Origin: Clostridiales bacterium
Lineage (GTDB): Bacteria; Bacillota; Clostridia; Lachnospirales; Lachnospiraceae
Direction: 5' to 3'
NCBI GenBank assembly: GCA_020859985.1
Contig: JAJBVD010000006.1
Span: forward strand, 80,978-144,977
DNA: 64,000 nt
The notes below the pieces were generated by a model. The model worked only from the letters and a program-made list of their open reading frames with translations. It was not told where the DNA came from and did not search any database. A program made the translations under genes and the position numbers. Shown here one piece after another: positions 1 to 7,652 of this stretch; the first letter of the stretch is position 1; the number at the start of each line of letters is the position of its first letter.

Positions 1-651
1 GATGTGCCGCTGATCACGTTTTTCAGCCTGTTTATGGCGATGCTGCTGAACCAGAAGTTCAAAGGCAGGACGCTGGTGAGAGCTATCTTTTTCCTGCCGG
101 TGATCTTAAATTCCGGTGCGATCGTGGACGCGATGGATCTGGCGCGGAGCATGATGAGCGGCGGCATCACGAGTGCCAGTGCGGAGATGGCAGCGGAGGC
201 ATCCGGAGGGGTAGGCATCACCTACTATATCCAGATGTTCTCCTCCCTCGGTATCCCGCAGGTGCTGATTGAATACGTGTCGGGAGCGGTGTCGCGGATC
301 AGCGATATTGTGAATGCCTCCGGCGTGCAGATCATCATCTTTATCGCGGCGCTGCAGTCGATTCCCTCCTCGTTCTATGAGGTGGCGAAGATGGAAGGAG
401 CGACAGCGTATGAGACCTTCTGGAAGGTTACGTTCCCGATGGTCATGCCGCACATTGTCACCAATGTCGTCTATACCGTGGTCGACAGCTTTACGAATTC
501 GGAAGTGGTCGATCTGGCGTATACCACCGCTTTTACTGATATGAATTACGGGCTAAGCTCCGTGTTCAGTCTGTGTTCCACGGCAATCACCTGCCTGATC
601 CTCGTGATTGTCTGCGGATTTATCCAGAAGCGGACGTTCTACTATAACTAG
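1..651 (+). CDS. ABC sugar transporter permease, MalF/UgpA type (5' end outside window)
   Basis: This is the C-terminal part of a binding-protein-dependent transport permease; the reading frame is open from base 1 and stops at 649-651, so the true start lies to the left. Hydrophobic membrane segments are visible at both ends of the fragment. The cytoplasmic EAA loop, which contacts the ATPase in this family, is seen as EVAKMEGATAYETFWKV followed by TFPMVMPHI. It is followed 17 bases later by a second permease, and further on by a solute-binding protein and a GH5 glucanase, so an oligosaccharide substrate is inferred. No ATPase gene lies in this window; such importers in Firmicutes often share a distant MsmK-type ATPase. 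Confidence 0.9.
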   Translation, partial: DVPLITFFSLFMAMLLNQKFKGRTLVRAIFFLPVILNSGAIVDAMDLARSMMSGGITSASAEMAAEASGGVGITYYIQMFSSLGIPQVLIEYVSGAVSRISDIVNASGVQIIIFIAALQSIPSSFYEVAKMEGATAYETFWKVTFPMVMPHIVTNVVYTVVDSFTNSEVVDLAYTTAFTDMNYGLSSVFSLCSTAITCLILVIVCGFIQKRTFYYN

Positions 652-668
652 GAAAGGAGGAAAAAGAC

Positions 669-1718
669 ATGAGCGCGAGTGCAAAGGCAAAAGCAAAAGC
701 AGGAAAAAAGACGGGCGCGAAATCCGCCGGGAAATCGTTCTCCGGTTCTTCAGTTGTAAAAGGCTTTACGCAGGACGCGCAGTTCGTCAATGATATGACG
801 CGCTGGGTGGGGAATCTGAAGAAGTTCGTCCTGGCTGTGTTTAAGTGGATCCTCATCATCGGTGTCAGCTATGTGATCCTCGGACCGGTGCTGGGCATCA
901 TCAGCAGTTCTTTTTTCTCCAATTCGGACTACTATAGCCCGATGGTGTACCTGATTCCTCAGGAACCGACACTGGAACGCTACAAACTGGCTTTCCAGTA
1001 TCTGAAATACGCGACCACGATGAAGAATTCCCTGATCTATTCAGTGACTCTGATGGTAATCCAGGTGTTTATCTGCTCAATGGTCGGCTATGGATTCGCA
1101 AGATTCAATTTTCCATTTAAAAATGTCCTGTTCGGCTGTGTAGTGCTGATGATCGTTATCCCTACCAACACGATCATGCTTCCGCTGTACATGACATTTG
1201 CGAAATTTGATATCTTTGGAATTATAAAAGCAGTCACGGGATCGGCTGTGAACCTTTTGTCCACCCCCATACCGATGTATATTATGACGGTATTCGGGTG
1301 CGGATTAAGGTCGGGCTTGTACATTTATATCTTCAACCAGTTCTTCCGCGGGCTTCCGAAGGAGATCGAAGAAGCGGCGCTCGTGGACGGCTGCGGGATC
1401 TGGTACACGTACTTTCGCATCATGCTCATAAATGCACTGCCCTCTGTTGTAACTGTGGCTATATTCTCTCTCGTATGGCAGTATAACGATACGTTCTACG
1501 CCAAGCTGTTTCTGATCAGTGACAACATCGTGATCAGTAAAAAGATTTCCACGATTGAAGCGTCTATCTCCAACGTGGAAAAGATCTACGACCCGAGCAT
1601 CCTCGAACTGTATCTGGATGCGGGCGTCGTGCTGGTCATGATACCAGTGATCATCATTTACGTCCTGCTGCAGAAGCAGTTTATAGAGGGAGTTGAGCGA
1701 AGCGGTATCGTCGGATAG
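669..1718 (+). CDS. ABC sugar transporter permease, MalG/UgpE type
   Basis: This is the second membrane permease of a carbohydrate importer, 349 residues. The start has a strong GGAAAGGAGG ribosome site a few bases upstream. The protein has an unusual Ala/Lys-rich cytoplasmic head (about residues 1-28, many KAKAK steps) before the first membrane segment near residue 60, then the usual six-helix permease. The EAA loop is visible as EIEEAALVDGCGIWYTYF followed by RIMLINALP. It is 30-70 residues longer than most MalG-type permeases because of the head and an insertion around residues 175-190. The pair of permeases probably forms one heterodimeric channel. Confidence 0.92.
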   Translation: MSASAKAKAKAGKKTGAKSAGKSFSGSSVVKGFTQDAQFVNDMTRWVGNLKKFVLAVFKWILIIGVSYVILGPVLGIISSSFFSNSDYYSPMVYLIPQEPTLERYKLAFQYLKYATTMKNSLIYSVTLMVIQVFICSMVGYGFARFNFPFKNVLFGCVVLMIVIPTNTIMLPLYMTFAKFDIFGIIKAVTGSAVNLLSTPIPMYIMTVFGCGLRSGLYIYIFNQFFRGLPKEIEEAALVDGCGIWYTYFRIMLINALPSVVTVAIFSLVWQYNDTFYAKLFLISDNIVISKKISTIEASISNVEKIYDPSILELYLDAGVVLVMIPVIIIYVLLQKQFIEGVERSGIVG

Positions 1719-1769
1719 GGAGACGAAGCCGCAAACAAATCCAAATTTTTCTTTTAAGGAGGAAAAGAG

Positions 1770-3581
1770 ATGAAAGCAAGAAAACTCATCGCGCTGTCCA
1801 TGACAGCGGCAATGGTACTCGGCCTTTCCGGCGGCGCGGCGTGCGCGGAAGAGGCAAGTGCTGTGAGCATCGACTTTGAGGACGGCCTGTATGGCTTTGT
1901 CGGCAATGACAAGACGATCAACAGCGCGGCGGCAGATGCGACTTTCTCGCTGGTGGATTACAATGGATCCACAGCGCTGGAAGTAGCTTCTGACGCAAGT
2001 GTGAAGTATGTGGCGATTCAGGTAGATGCACTTTTAGGCGATCAGATCTCGCAGCTTAACAGCATTGAGATGACGGTCGGCACCACAAACCCGGGCGGCA
2101 CATTCTATTCCACAGCAGGATGCATTTACGCGTTCCTCGGCGAGAATCTTGATAAGGATTATTCGGAATGGTCGATCTACATTGAGAGCGGCAACCCGAA
2201 GACCATCAGCTACACTCTGGATCCGGATGACGGACTCAGCTTTGTAGAAGGAAGCTACATTGTTGTTTCTCTTGAAGACGACACAGGCAAGGATTACAAG
2301 GGCGATGATGCAGCGACACTGTATATCGACGACATTAAGTTCCTTGACGCGGACGGCAATGTTCTGACCGCAGATACTACGGCAGAGTACGTTTCTGCTG
2401 CAGCGGAAGACCGTTCGAACCTTTTTGCAGTATCGAACGCAGTAGAGTTCGAAGGCTTCGCGACAAGCGGCGACGGCTGGTCACAGGATGGTTTTGACAT
2501 GACCGAGGAAATCCTTGCGGCTCTGGTACCGGGCTCTGTAGTAGAGATCACCTACTCCAGTGAGAACGGCGACATCTGGCTGGTAATGCCGGATGCAGAA
2601 GCAGGCTGGATGCGCGTAGGCGTTGGCAATTACGACGGCAGCGGCTCTGACAGCGCATATTACAACGGCTCCGCGAATATCGCGCAGATCACCTATGAGC
2701 AGATCGCGGCGGTATGCGGCGACGATGTGAGCACATGGGGTGCAAGAATGCAGTGCGAAGCTTCCGGAGCATGGGAAGTGTACAGCGTAAAGGTCGGCAC
2801 AGCTTCCAACCAGCTGGTAGCACTGAATGCAGTTGAATTCGAAGGCTTTGCAACGAGCGGCGACGGCTGGTCACAGGCAGGCTTTGATATGCCGCAGGAG
2901 ATCATCGACGCACTGGTACCGGGCTCTGTAGTAGAGATCACCTACACAAGCGAGAACGGCGAGATCTGGCTGGTAATGCCGAGTGCAGAAGCAGGCTGGA
3001 TGCGTGTTGGCGTAGGCAACTGGGACGGCAGCGGAAGCGATTCCAGCATATACAACGGAACGACCTGCCAGGTTACTTATGAGCAGATCGCGGCGGTATG
3101 CGGCGACGATGTGAGCACCTGGGGCGCAACGATGCAGTGCGAGGCTTCCGGAGCATGGGAAGTATACAGCGTGAAGGTCGGCACGGCTGCCCAGATGAAG
3201 GCTGTAAAGAACACGGTGAACTTTGAAGGCTTTGCGACGAGCGGCGACGGCTGGTCACAGGCAGGCTTTGATATGCCGCAGGAGATCATCGACGCACTGG
3301 TACCGGGCTCTGTAGTAGAGATCACCTACACAAGCGAGAACGGCGAGATCTGGCTGGTAATGCCGAGTGCAGAAGCAGGCTGGATGCGTGTTGGCGTAGG
3401 CAACTGGGACGGCAGCGGAAGCGATTCCAGCATATACAACGGAACGACCTGCCAGGTTACTTATGAGCAGATCGCGGCGGTATGCGGCGACGATGTGAGC
3501 ACCTGGGGCGCAACGATGCAGTGCGAGGCTTCCGGAGCATGGGAAGTTTACAGCGTTACGGTTGGTACGGCAGCAGAGTGA
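1770..3581 (+). CDS. Secreted protein with three tandem repeats, probable carbohydrate-binding
   Basis: A 603-residue exported protein with a clear signal peptide (residues 1-26, ending ACAEE) and an AAGGAGG ribosome site. Residues about 30-205 form one beta-rich domain (start SIDFEDGLYGF, end ATLYIDDIKFLDADGNVL), resembling jelly-roll carbohydrate-binding modules. Three repeats of 128-130 residues follow, each with the steps FEGFATSGDGWSQ, LVPGSVVEITY, IWLVMP, GWMRVGVGN, QITYEQIAAVCGDDVSTWG and AWEVYSV. Each repeat carries six or seven Trp residues and no obvious catalytic acid pair. A xyloglucan/beta-glucan-binding module (for example CBM65-like) is a guess from Trp content and context. The gene sits between importer permeases and the solute-binding protein, so it may hold polysaccharide near the cell. 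There is no sortase motif or C-terminal membrane segment, so how it stays at the cell is unclear. Confidence 0.75.
   Translation: MKARKLIALSMTAAMVLGLSGGAACAEEASAVSIDFEDGLYGFVGNDKTINSAAADATFSLVDYNGSTALEVASDASVKYVAIQVDALLGDQISQLNSIEMTVGTTNPGGTFYSTAGCIYAFLGENLDKDYSEWSIYIESGNPKTISYTLDPDDGLSFVEGSYIVVSLEDDTGKDYKGDDAATLYIDDIKFLDADGNVLTADTTAEYVSAAAEDRSNLFAVSNAVEFEGFATSGDGWSQDGFDMTEEILAALVPGSVVEITYSSENGDIWLVMPDAEAGWMRVGVGNYDGSGSDSAYYNGSANIAQITYEQIAAVCGDDVSTWGARMQCEASGAWEVYSVKVGTASNQLVALNAVEFEGFATSGDGWSQAGFDMPQEIIDALVPGSVVEITYTSENGEIWLVMPSAEAGWMRVGVGNWDGSGSDSSIYNGTTCQVTYEQIAAVCGDDVSTWGATMQCEASGAWEVYSVKVGTAAQMKAVKNTVNFEGFATSGDGWSQAGFDMPQEIIDALVPGSVVEITYTSENGEIWLVMPSAEAGWMRVGVGNWDGSGSDSSIYNGTTCQVTYEQIAAVCGDDVSTWGATMQCEASGAWEVYSVTVGTAAE
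2451..3581 (+). repeat. Three in-frame tandem repeats (390, 384 and about 357 bp)
   Basis: The units begin at the GAAGGCTT(T/C)GC word at 2451, 2841 and 3225, giving periods of 390 and 384 bases (130 and 128 codons). Units 2 and 3 are almost identical at the nucleotide level over about 330 bases, while unit 1 has diverged. This implies a recent duplication or gene conversion between units 2 and 3. Confidence 0.92.
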
Positions 3582-3706
3582 CGTAATATGACCTGTCAAA
3601 AGAAAAGTGCGCTTGCGGACTTTTCCTGACAGGTCAGCGACAGAATCATAAAGCTGCGCAGCAGCGACAGATGTGCGAAGCACAGCTGGATTCTGGAGCA
3701 TTACGT
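3581..3706 (+). other. Multi-armed palindromic element between two ORFs of the glucan operon
   Basis: An outer 7-bp pair ACGTAAT (3581-3587) / ATTACGT (3700-3706) encloses two arms. Arm one is GACCTGTCA (3590-3598) / TGACAGGTC (3627-3635), with an inner AAAAGT / ACTTTT step. Arm two is CAGAATC (3641-3647) / GATTCTG (3689-3695), with inner AGCTG/CAGCT and GTGC-gaa-GCAC pairings. There is no T-run after it, so it is not a plain terminator. It could stabilise or process the operon mRNA so that the solute-binding protein is made in excess, or be a palindromic repeat unit. Confidence 0.65.
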
Positions 3707-3782
3707 AATAGAGGAGAGTAAAAGAGCAGAGAAGACCGTATGAAACAGGTTGGGCGATGACAAGAAAAGGAGGAATTACAAA

Positions 3783-5117
3783 ATGAAAATGAAAAAGGCC
3801 CTTGCACTGGCACTGTGCGCGACAATGACGGTCGGCATGGCAAGCATTACTTCAAACGCATCGGATTCTGAGACCAGAACGATCACCATCGGTACCTGGT
3901 ATGATCATTATTATGACAGCACCAACACCGACATCTACGATGACCCGAGCGTATCGGATGAAGAGCTTGCACAGATGCACTTTGACGTTGTTGCGGAAGT
4001 AGAGGAAGCTTACAATGTAACGATCGAGTTTGTAAACCTGACCTACACAGGTGTACAGGAATCCATCAATACTTCCATACTTGCAGGCACACCGGACTGC
4101 GATATTTATGAGGTAGACTTAAGCTTTGGTATCCCGGCAGCTCTGAACGGCTTCGCAACGAATCTGGAAGAGGTTCTCTCAGAGGACGCAAGCGTATTAA
4201 GCGATCAGGAAATTTTCTCACAGGTTGATATCGGCCTCGACGACGGCGTATATCTGTTCCAGTCAAACAGCGCAGAGATGCTGCTTGCGAATACCTATAT
4301 GCTTGCTTACAACCAGCAGATTCTGGATGATGCAGGACTGGAATCCCCGAACGAGCTCTATGAGAAAGGCGAGTGGACATGGGATAAGTGGAGAGAGTAT
4401 ATGATCGCTCTTACCCAGGATACGGACGGCGACGGCGTCATCGACCAGTATGGTTATGGTTCCCGTTATGATTTCCTGATCTATCTGATGCTGATGAGCA
4501 ACGGTACCGGAATCGCGATGAGCGATACGGAAAACCTTACCAGCACGGAAGTAACGGAAGCGCTTGACTTTATCTACAATATGTACAATGTTGACAACGT
4601 AGCGGTTCCGTGGGATGCAGATGATTTCGATTCCAACATGAACAACTATATGGACGGCAACGTAGCGTTCTGGATTGACGCGGCGTGGATTTCTTCTCAG
4701 AACGAAGACTATGCGCTTGATTTTGATGTGACATGGGTACAGTTCCCGGTTGGCCCGAGCGGAGATCAGGAAACGAACTATACCAAGAACGTTTCTTCCG
4801 GTAATGCATGGATGATCCCGACTGGTGTAGAGGATCCGGAATTCGTATACGAAGTATTCGAAGCATGGCAGAACTGGTATCATGACGACACCGATGTACG
4901 CGACGGCGATCTGACCTGGTGGGAAGACTGTGCAGTTACGGAAGAAAACTATGCGGTTATGGAAGATTTGGGAGCGAAGGGCGGCTTTGATCTCTGGAAC
5001 TCCTTAAGCCTTGAGTGGGATTGGACCGAACTGCTTAACGGCACCATGACAGCGGCTCAGTTCCAGGAGACCTGGAAACAGAGCGTACAGGATGCACTGG
5101 ATGCGTTCTACGGCTGA
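3783..5117 (+). CDS. Extracellular solute-binding protein, family 1
   Basis: A 444-residue sugar-binding protein of an ABC importer. The start was chosen at 3783 because AGGAGG lies just upstream and the signal peptide MKMKKALALALCATM begins here; an in-frame ATG 33 bases earlier adds only polar residues. The mature part has typical family-1 features such as ITIGTWYDHYY near the start, the aromatic-rich WTWDKWREYMIAL stretch and GNVAFWIDAAWISS. The only Cys in the signal region is preceded by LAL, which does not fit a lipobox, so the usual lipid anchor is not evident. Upstream lie the two permeases and the repeat protein, and downstream a terminator and LacI regulator. Confidence 0.9.
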   Translation: MKMKKALALALCATMTVGMASITSNASDSETRTITIGTWYDHYYDSTNTDIYDDPSVSDEELAQMHFDVVAEVEEAYNVTIEFVNLTYTGVQESINTSILAGTPDCDIYEVDLSFGIPAALNGFATNLEEVLSEDASVLSDQEIFSQVDIGLDDGVYLFQSNSAEMLLANTYMLAYNQQILDDAGLESPNELYEKGEWTWDKWREYMIALTQDTDGDGVIDQYGYGSRYDFLIYLMLMSNGTGIAMSDTENLTSTEVTEALDFIYNMYNVDNVAVPWDADDFDSNMNNYMDGNVAFWIDAAWISSQNEDYALDFDVTWVQFPVGPSGDQETNYTKNVSSGNAWMIPTGVEDPEFVYEVFEAWQNWYHDDTDVRDGDLTWWEDCAVTEENYAVMEDLGAKGGFDLWNSLSLEWDWTELLNGTMTAAQFQETWKQSVQDALDAFYG

Positions 5118-5204
5118 TCTTCGTTATAGCTGAAACAAACGCTGTGACTGTATGACAGGTGCTTCTACAGATATCTGTCAGCAGTTGCTGCGGGAATGGC
5201 AAGA

Positions 5205-5239
5205 CCGCCCGGCTTCGGTTCGGAACCGGGCGGTTTTTT
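5205..5239 (+). terminator. Intrinsic terminator after the solute-binding protein gene
   Basis: CCGCCCGG (5205-5212) and CCGGGCGG (5226-5233) form a perfect 8-bp GC stem followed by TTTTTT. It ends the transporter operon and shows that translation of the next gene does not start upstream of it. Confidence 0.93.
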
Positions 5240-5261
5240 CAAAAAAGCAGGAGATATTTGT

Positions 5262-6287
5262 ATGGCGAAAACGGTTACAATGCGTGATATTGCTGAAAAG
5301 GTTGGCGTGAGTACAGTTACAGTCTCCAAAGCACTTGGAGATAAGGATGGTGTGGGCAGCGAACTGCGTATGCTGATCAAGGAAACCGCGGATGAGATGG
5401 GATACCATTACAGCATGGACGCGAATTCTTTCCGCAAGGGAAGAAATTATCGGATCGGCGTTTTGATGGAGGAGCATTTTACGGACGACAACTCTACGGC
5501 GCTTTCCTTTTATATGCGGCTTTATCACAGCGTGGTCGTTCAGCTCTCCCGTTTTCATTATTCGGTGCTGCTGGAAATGATCACGCCGCAGATGCTGAAA
5601 AAAATGCAGATGCCCAATGTCATCTCAGAGATGAGAATGGACGGACTGATCGTGATCGGAAAGGTACAGGAGGAGTACCTGAAACTCATTCGCGGATCCC
5701 GTACACCGCTTGTTTATCTGGATTTTTATGACCGCAATCCGGACGTTCCGAGCGTCGTCTCGGACAATGTATATGGTTCTTATCTTCTGACAGAATATCT
5801 GATCGGGCTCGGACACAGAAGATTTGCTTTTCTCGGCAGCATAGATGCGACGCCGAGTATCATGGATCGTTATCTCGGATATTACCGTGCGCTGATGGAA
5901 CATGGCCTTAAGCAGGATGAAAAAAGAATTATCCCTGACAGGGGAGAGGATGGTCTTGGCATACCGTTCCACCTTCCGGAACATGAAGATATGCCGACCG
6001 CGTTTGTCTGCAACTGTGATGAGACTGCCTATACACTCATCGAACAGCTGTATGGAATGGGATACCGGGTGCCGGAGGACATCTCGGTAGTTGGATTTGA
6101 CAATTACGTGCCGGGAGCATATTCACTCCCTAAACTGACCACGATTGATGTAGATATGGACGAAATGTCCAGACAGGCTGTGGAGATTCTGATCCGTCTG
6201 ATGAAAGGGCAGGAGCAGGTCTTCGGCAGAAAGGTAGTCGGCGGAAAAATGATCATCCGTGAATCTGCCGGCCGGGTGAAGGAATGA
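5262..6287 (+). CDS. LacI-family transcriptional regulator
   Basis: A 341-residue DNA-binding repressor. The helix-turn-helix is at the very N-terminus (VTMRDIAEKVGVSTVTVSKA), followed by the hinge and a periplasmic-binding-protein-like sensor domain (for example VPSVVSDNVYGSYLLTEYLI and PEDISVVGFDNYVPGAY). The start is ATG 5262, downstream of the terminator at 5205-5239; longer in-frame starts lie inside that terminator. The C-terminal ATGA overlaps the start of the GH5 gene, so both are translated from one mRNA. It most likely responds to an oligosaccharide taken up by the neighbouring importer. Confidence 0.94.
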   Translation: MAKTVTMRDIAEKVGVSTVTVSKALGDKDGVGSELRMLIKETADEMGYHYSMDANSFRKGRNYRIGVLMEEHFTDDNSTALSFYMRLYHSVVVQLSRFHYSVLLEMITPQMLKKMQMPNVISEMRMDGLIVIGKVQEEYLKLIRGSRTPLVYLDFYDRNPDVPSVVSDNVYGSYLLTEYLIGLGHRRFAFLGSIDATPSIMDRYLGYYRALMEHGLKQDEKRIIPDRGEDGLGIPFHLPEHEDMPTAFVCNCDETAYTLIEQLYGMGYRVPEDISVVGFDNYVPGAYSLPKLTTIDVDMDEMSRQAVEILIRLMKGQEQVFGRKVVGGKMIIRESAGRVKE

Positions 6288-7564
6288 AAGAACGAGCGGG
6301 AAGTGTCTTGAAGGCCGTAGCGGTGAAGAGACAGGTACGATGGATGGTTTTAATCTTGTTTTATGTGATGCTTTTATGTATGTTTGGGATTAACTGCACG
6401 ATGCATGTCTCCGCGGTTTCTTCGGAGACAGAAGCAGGAACTTCTCTGGCACAGGAAGATTCTGCACAGGAAAATACTGCGAAGGAAGATACAGACACAT
6501 CTGCAGAAAATACAGATATCGGGGAGCAGATCACAGATATGGAAAAACTGACCGCTATGGATATTGTAAACGATATGAAGATCGGCTGGAATCTTGGCAA
6601 CACGCTGGATGCAACAAAGAGCAGCGCGGGTATTGACGATGACCCGTCCGTATTTGAGACGGCCTGGGGCAATCCGGTCGTGACGCAGGAGCTGATCGAC
6701 GCGGTGCTGGATGCCGGATTCAATGTCGTCCGTATTCCGGTGACCTGGACCGGTCATTTTGGGGATGCACCGGATTACACGATCACAGAGAGCTGGCTGG
6801 ACCGGGTGCAGGAGGTCGTGGATTACGCATACGACAAAGGCGCTTACGTCATTATCAATATGCACCATGAGGAATGGAACGAGCCCTATTACGACAATGA
6901 GGAGACTGCCTGCGAGATCATGAGTGCGCTCTGGAGCCAGATCGCGGAGCGCTTTGCGGATTACGATGAGCACCTGATCTTCGAGGCGCAGAACGAGCCG
7001 CGAAAAAAAGGCACCGATGTCGAGTGGACTGGCGGCGACCAGGAAGGCTGGGATGTCGTCAACGCGACCAATCAGGCGTTTGTAGATACCATCCGCGCCG
7101 CGGGCGGCTGCAACCCGTACCGGATGCTGATGATTCCGGACTACGCGGCGAACAGCTCGGTGGCGCTTACATATCTGACGGTGCCCGATGACGACCGGAT
7201 TATTGTCTCCGTACATGCTTATGAGCCCTACAATTTTGCACTCAATACCGAAGGCACGGATGTATGGAACAACGACACGACCGCGATCGACACCCTGATG
7301 TCGACCCTGAAGGAGCTCTTTCTTGACAACGGCATTCCTGTCATCATCGGGGAATTTGGCGCTGTGAACAAGGACAACGAGGCAGAGCGTGCCGAGTGGG
7401 CCGCATATTATCTGAATGCCGCGGAAGAGATCGGCGTCCCCTGTATCTGGTGGGATAACGGGGCAGTGATCGGAAACGGAGAGCGGTTTGGCCTCATCAG
7501 CCGGTATATGTACCGATGTGTCTTTCCGGATCTGCTGGAAGCGATGATGAATGCGGTCGGCTGA
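6284..7564 (+). CDS. Glycoside hydrolase family 5 endo-beta-glucanase, membrane-anchored or secreted
   Basis: A 426-residue endoglucanase-type enzyme. Residues 20-43 form a hydrophobic signal or anchor segment, then an acidic Ser/Thr/Glu linker (about 46-90), then the GH5 barrel. Family marks are GWNLGNTLDA (101-110), VRIPVTW, INMHHEEW, the acid/base Glu238 in FEAQNEPR, HAYEPYNF and the nucleophile Glu357 in VIIGEFGA. The pattern is closest to GH5 subfamilies acting on beta-1,4-glucans or xyloglucan, but substrate cannot be settled. The start overlaps the LacI stop by four bases (ATGA), implying coupled translation. With about 15 residues before the hydrophobic segment, it may remain membrane-anchored. 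Confidence 0.93.
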   Translation: MKERAGSVLKAVAVKRQVRWMVLILFYVMLLCMFGINCTMHVSAVSSETEAGTSLAQEDSAQENTAKEDTDTSAENTDIGEQITDMEKLTAMDIVNDMKIGWNLGNTLDATKSSAGIDDDPSVFETAWGNPVVTQELIDAVLDAGFNVVRIPVTWTGHFGDAPDYTITESWLDRVQEVVDYAYDKGAYVIINMHHEEWNEPYYDNEETACEIMSALWSQIAERFADYDEHLIFEAQNEPRKKGTDVEWTGGDQEGWDVVNATNQAFVDTIRAAGGCNPYRMLMIPDYAANSSVALTYLTVPDDDRIIVSVHAYEPYNFALNTEGTDVWNNDTTAIDTLMSTLKELFLDNGIPVIIGEFGAVNKDNEAERAEWAAYYLNAAEEIGVPCIWWDNGAVIGNGERFGLISRYMYRCVFPDLLEAMMNAVG

Positions 7565-7570
7565 CATTTT

Positions 7571-7603
7571 TATGATATAGGAAACTTCGTTCCCTATATC
7601 ATA
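7571..7603. terminator. Hairpin between convergent genes, possible bidirectional terminator
   Basis: TATGATATAGGAAA (7571-7584) pairs with TTCCCTATATCATA (7590-7603), with one G-T pair and a short CTTCG loop. The T-run lies before the stem on the plus strand and no long T-run follows on either strand, so terminator strength is uncertain. It sits between the GH5 gene and the oppositely oriented flippase gene. Confidence 0.6.
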
Positions 7604-7652
7604 AAGTCTTTCGGGAGATGCGCAGCCGGGTACATGCCTGTTAAACAGCGAG

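Noticed and set aside
2451..3581. Repeat array as a CRISPR-like locus
   Set aside because: The units are about 384 bp, in frame and encode a conserved protein domain.
5196..5261. Upstream in-frame start for the LacI-type regulator
   Set aside because: It would place the start inside the intrinsic terminator at 5205-5239; ATG 5262 gives the normal helix-turn-helix N-terminus.
6374..7567. Minus-strand open frame opposite the GH5 gene
   Set aside because: The sense strand carries all GH5 catalytic motifs; the opposite frame has none and crosses the convergent hairpin boundary without a promoter.
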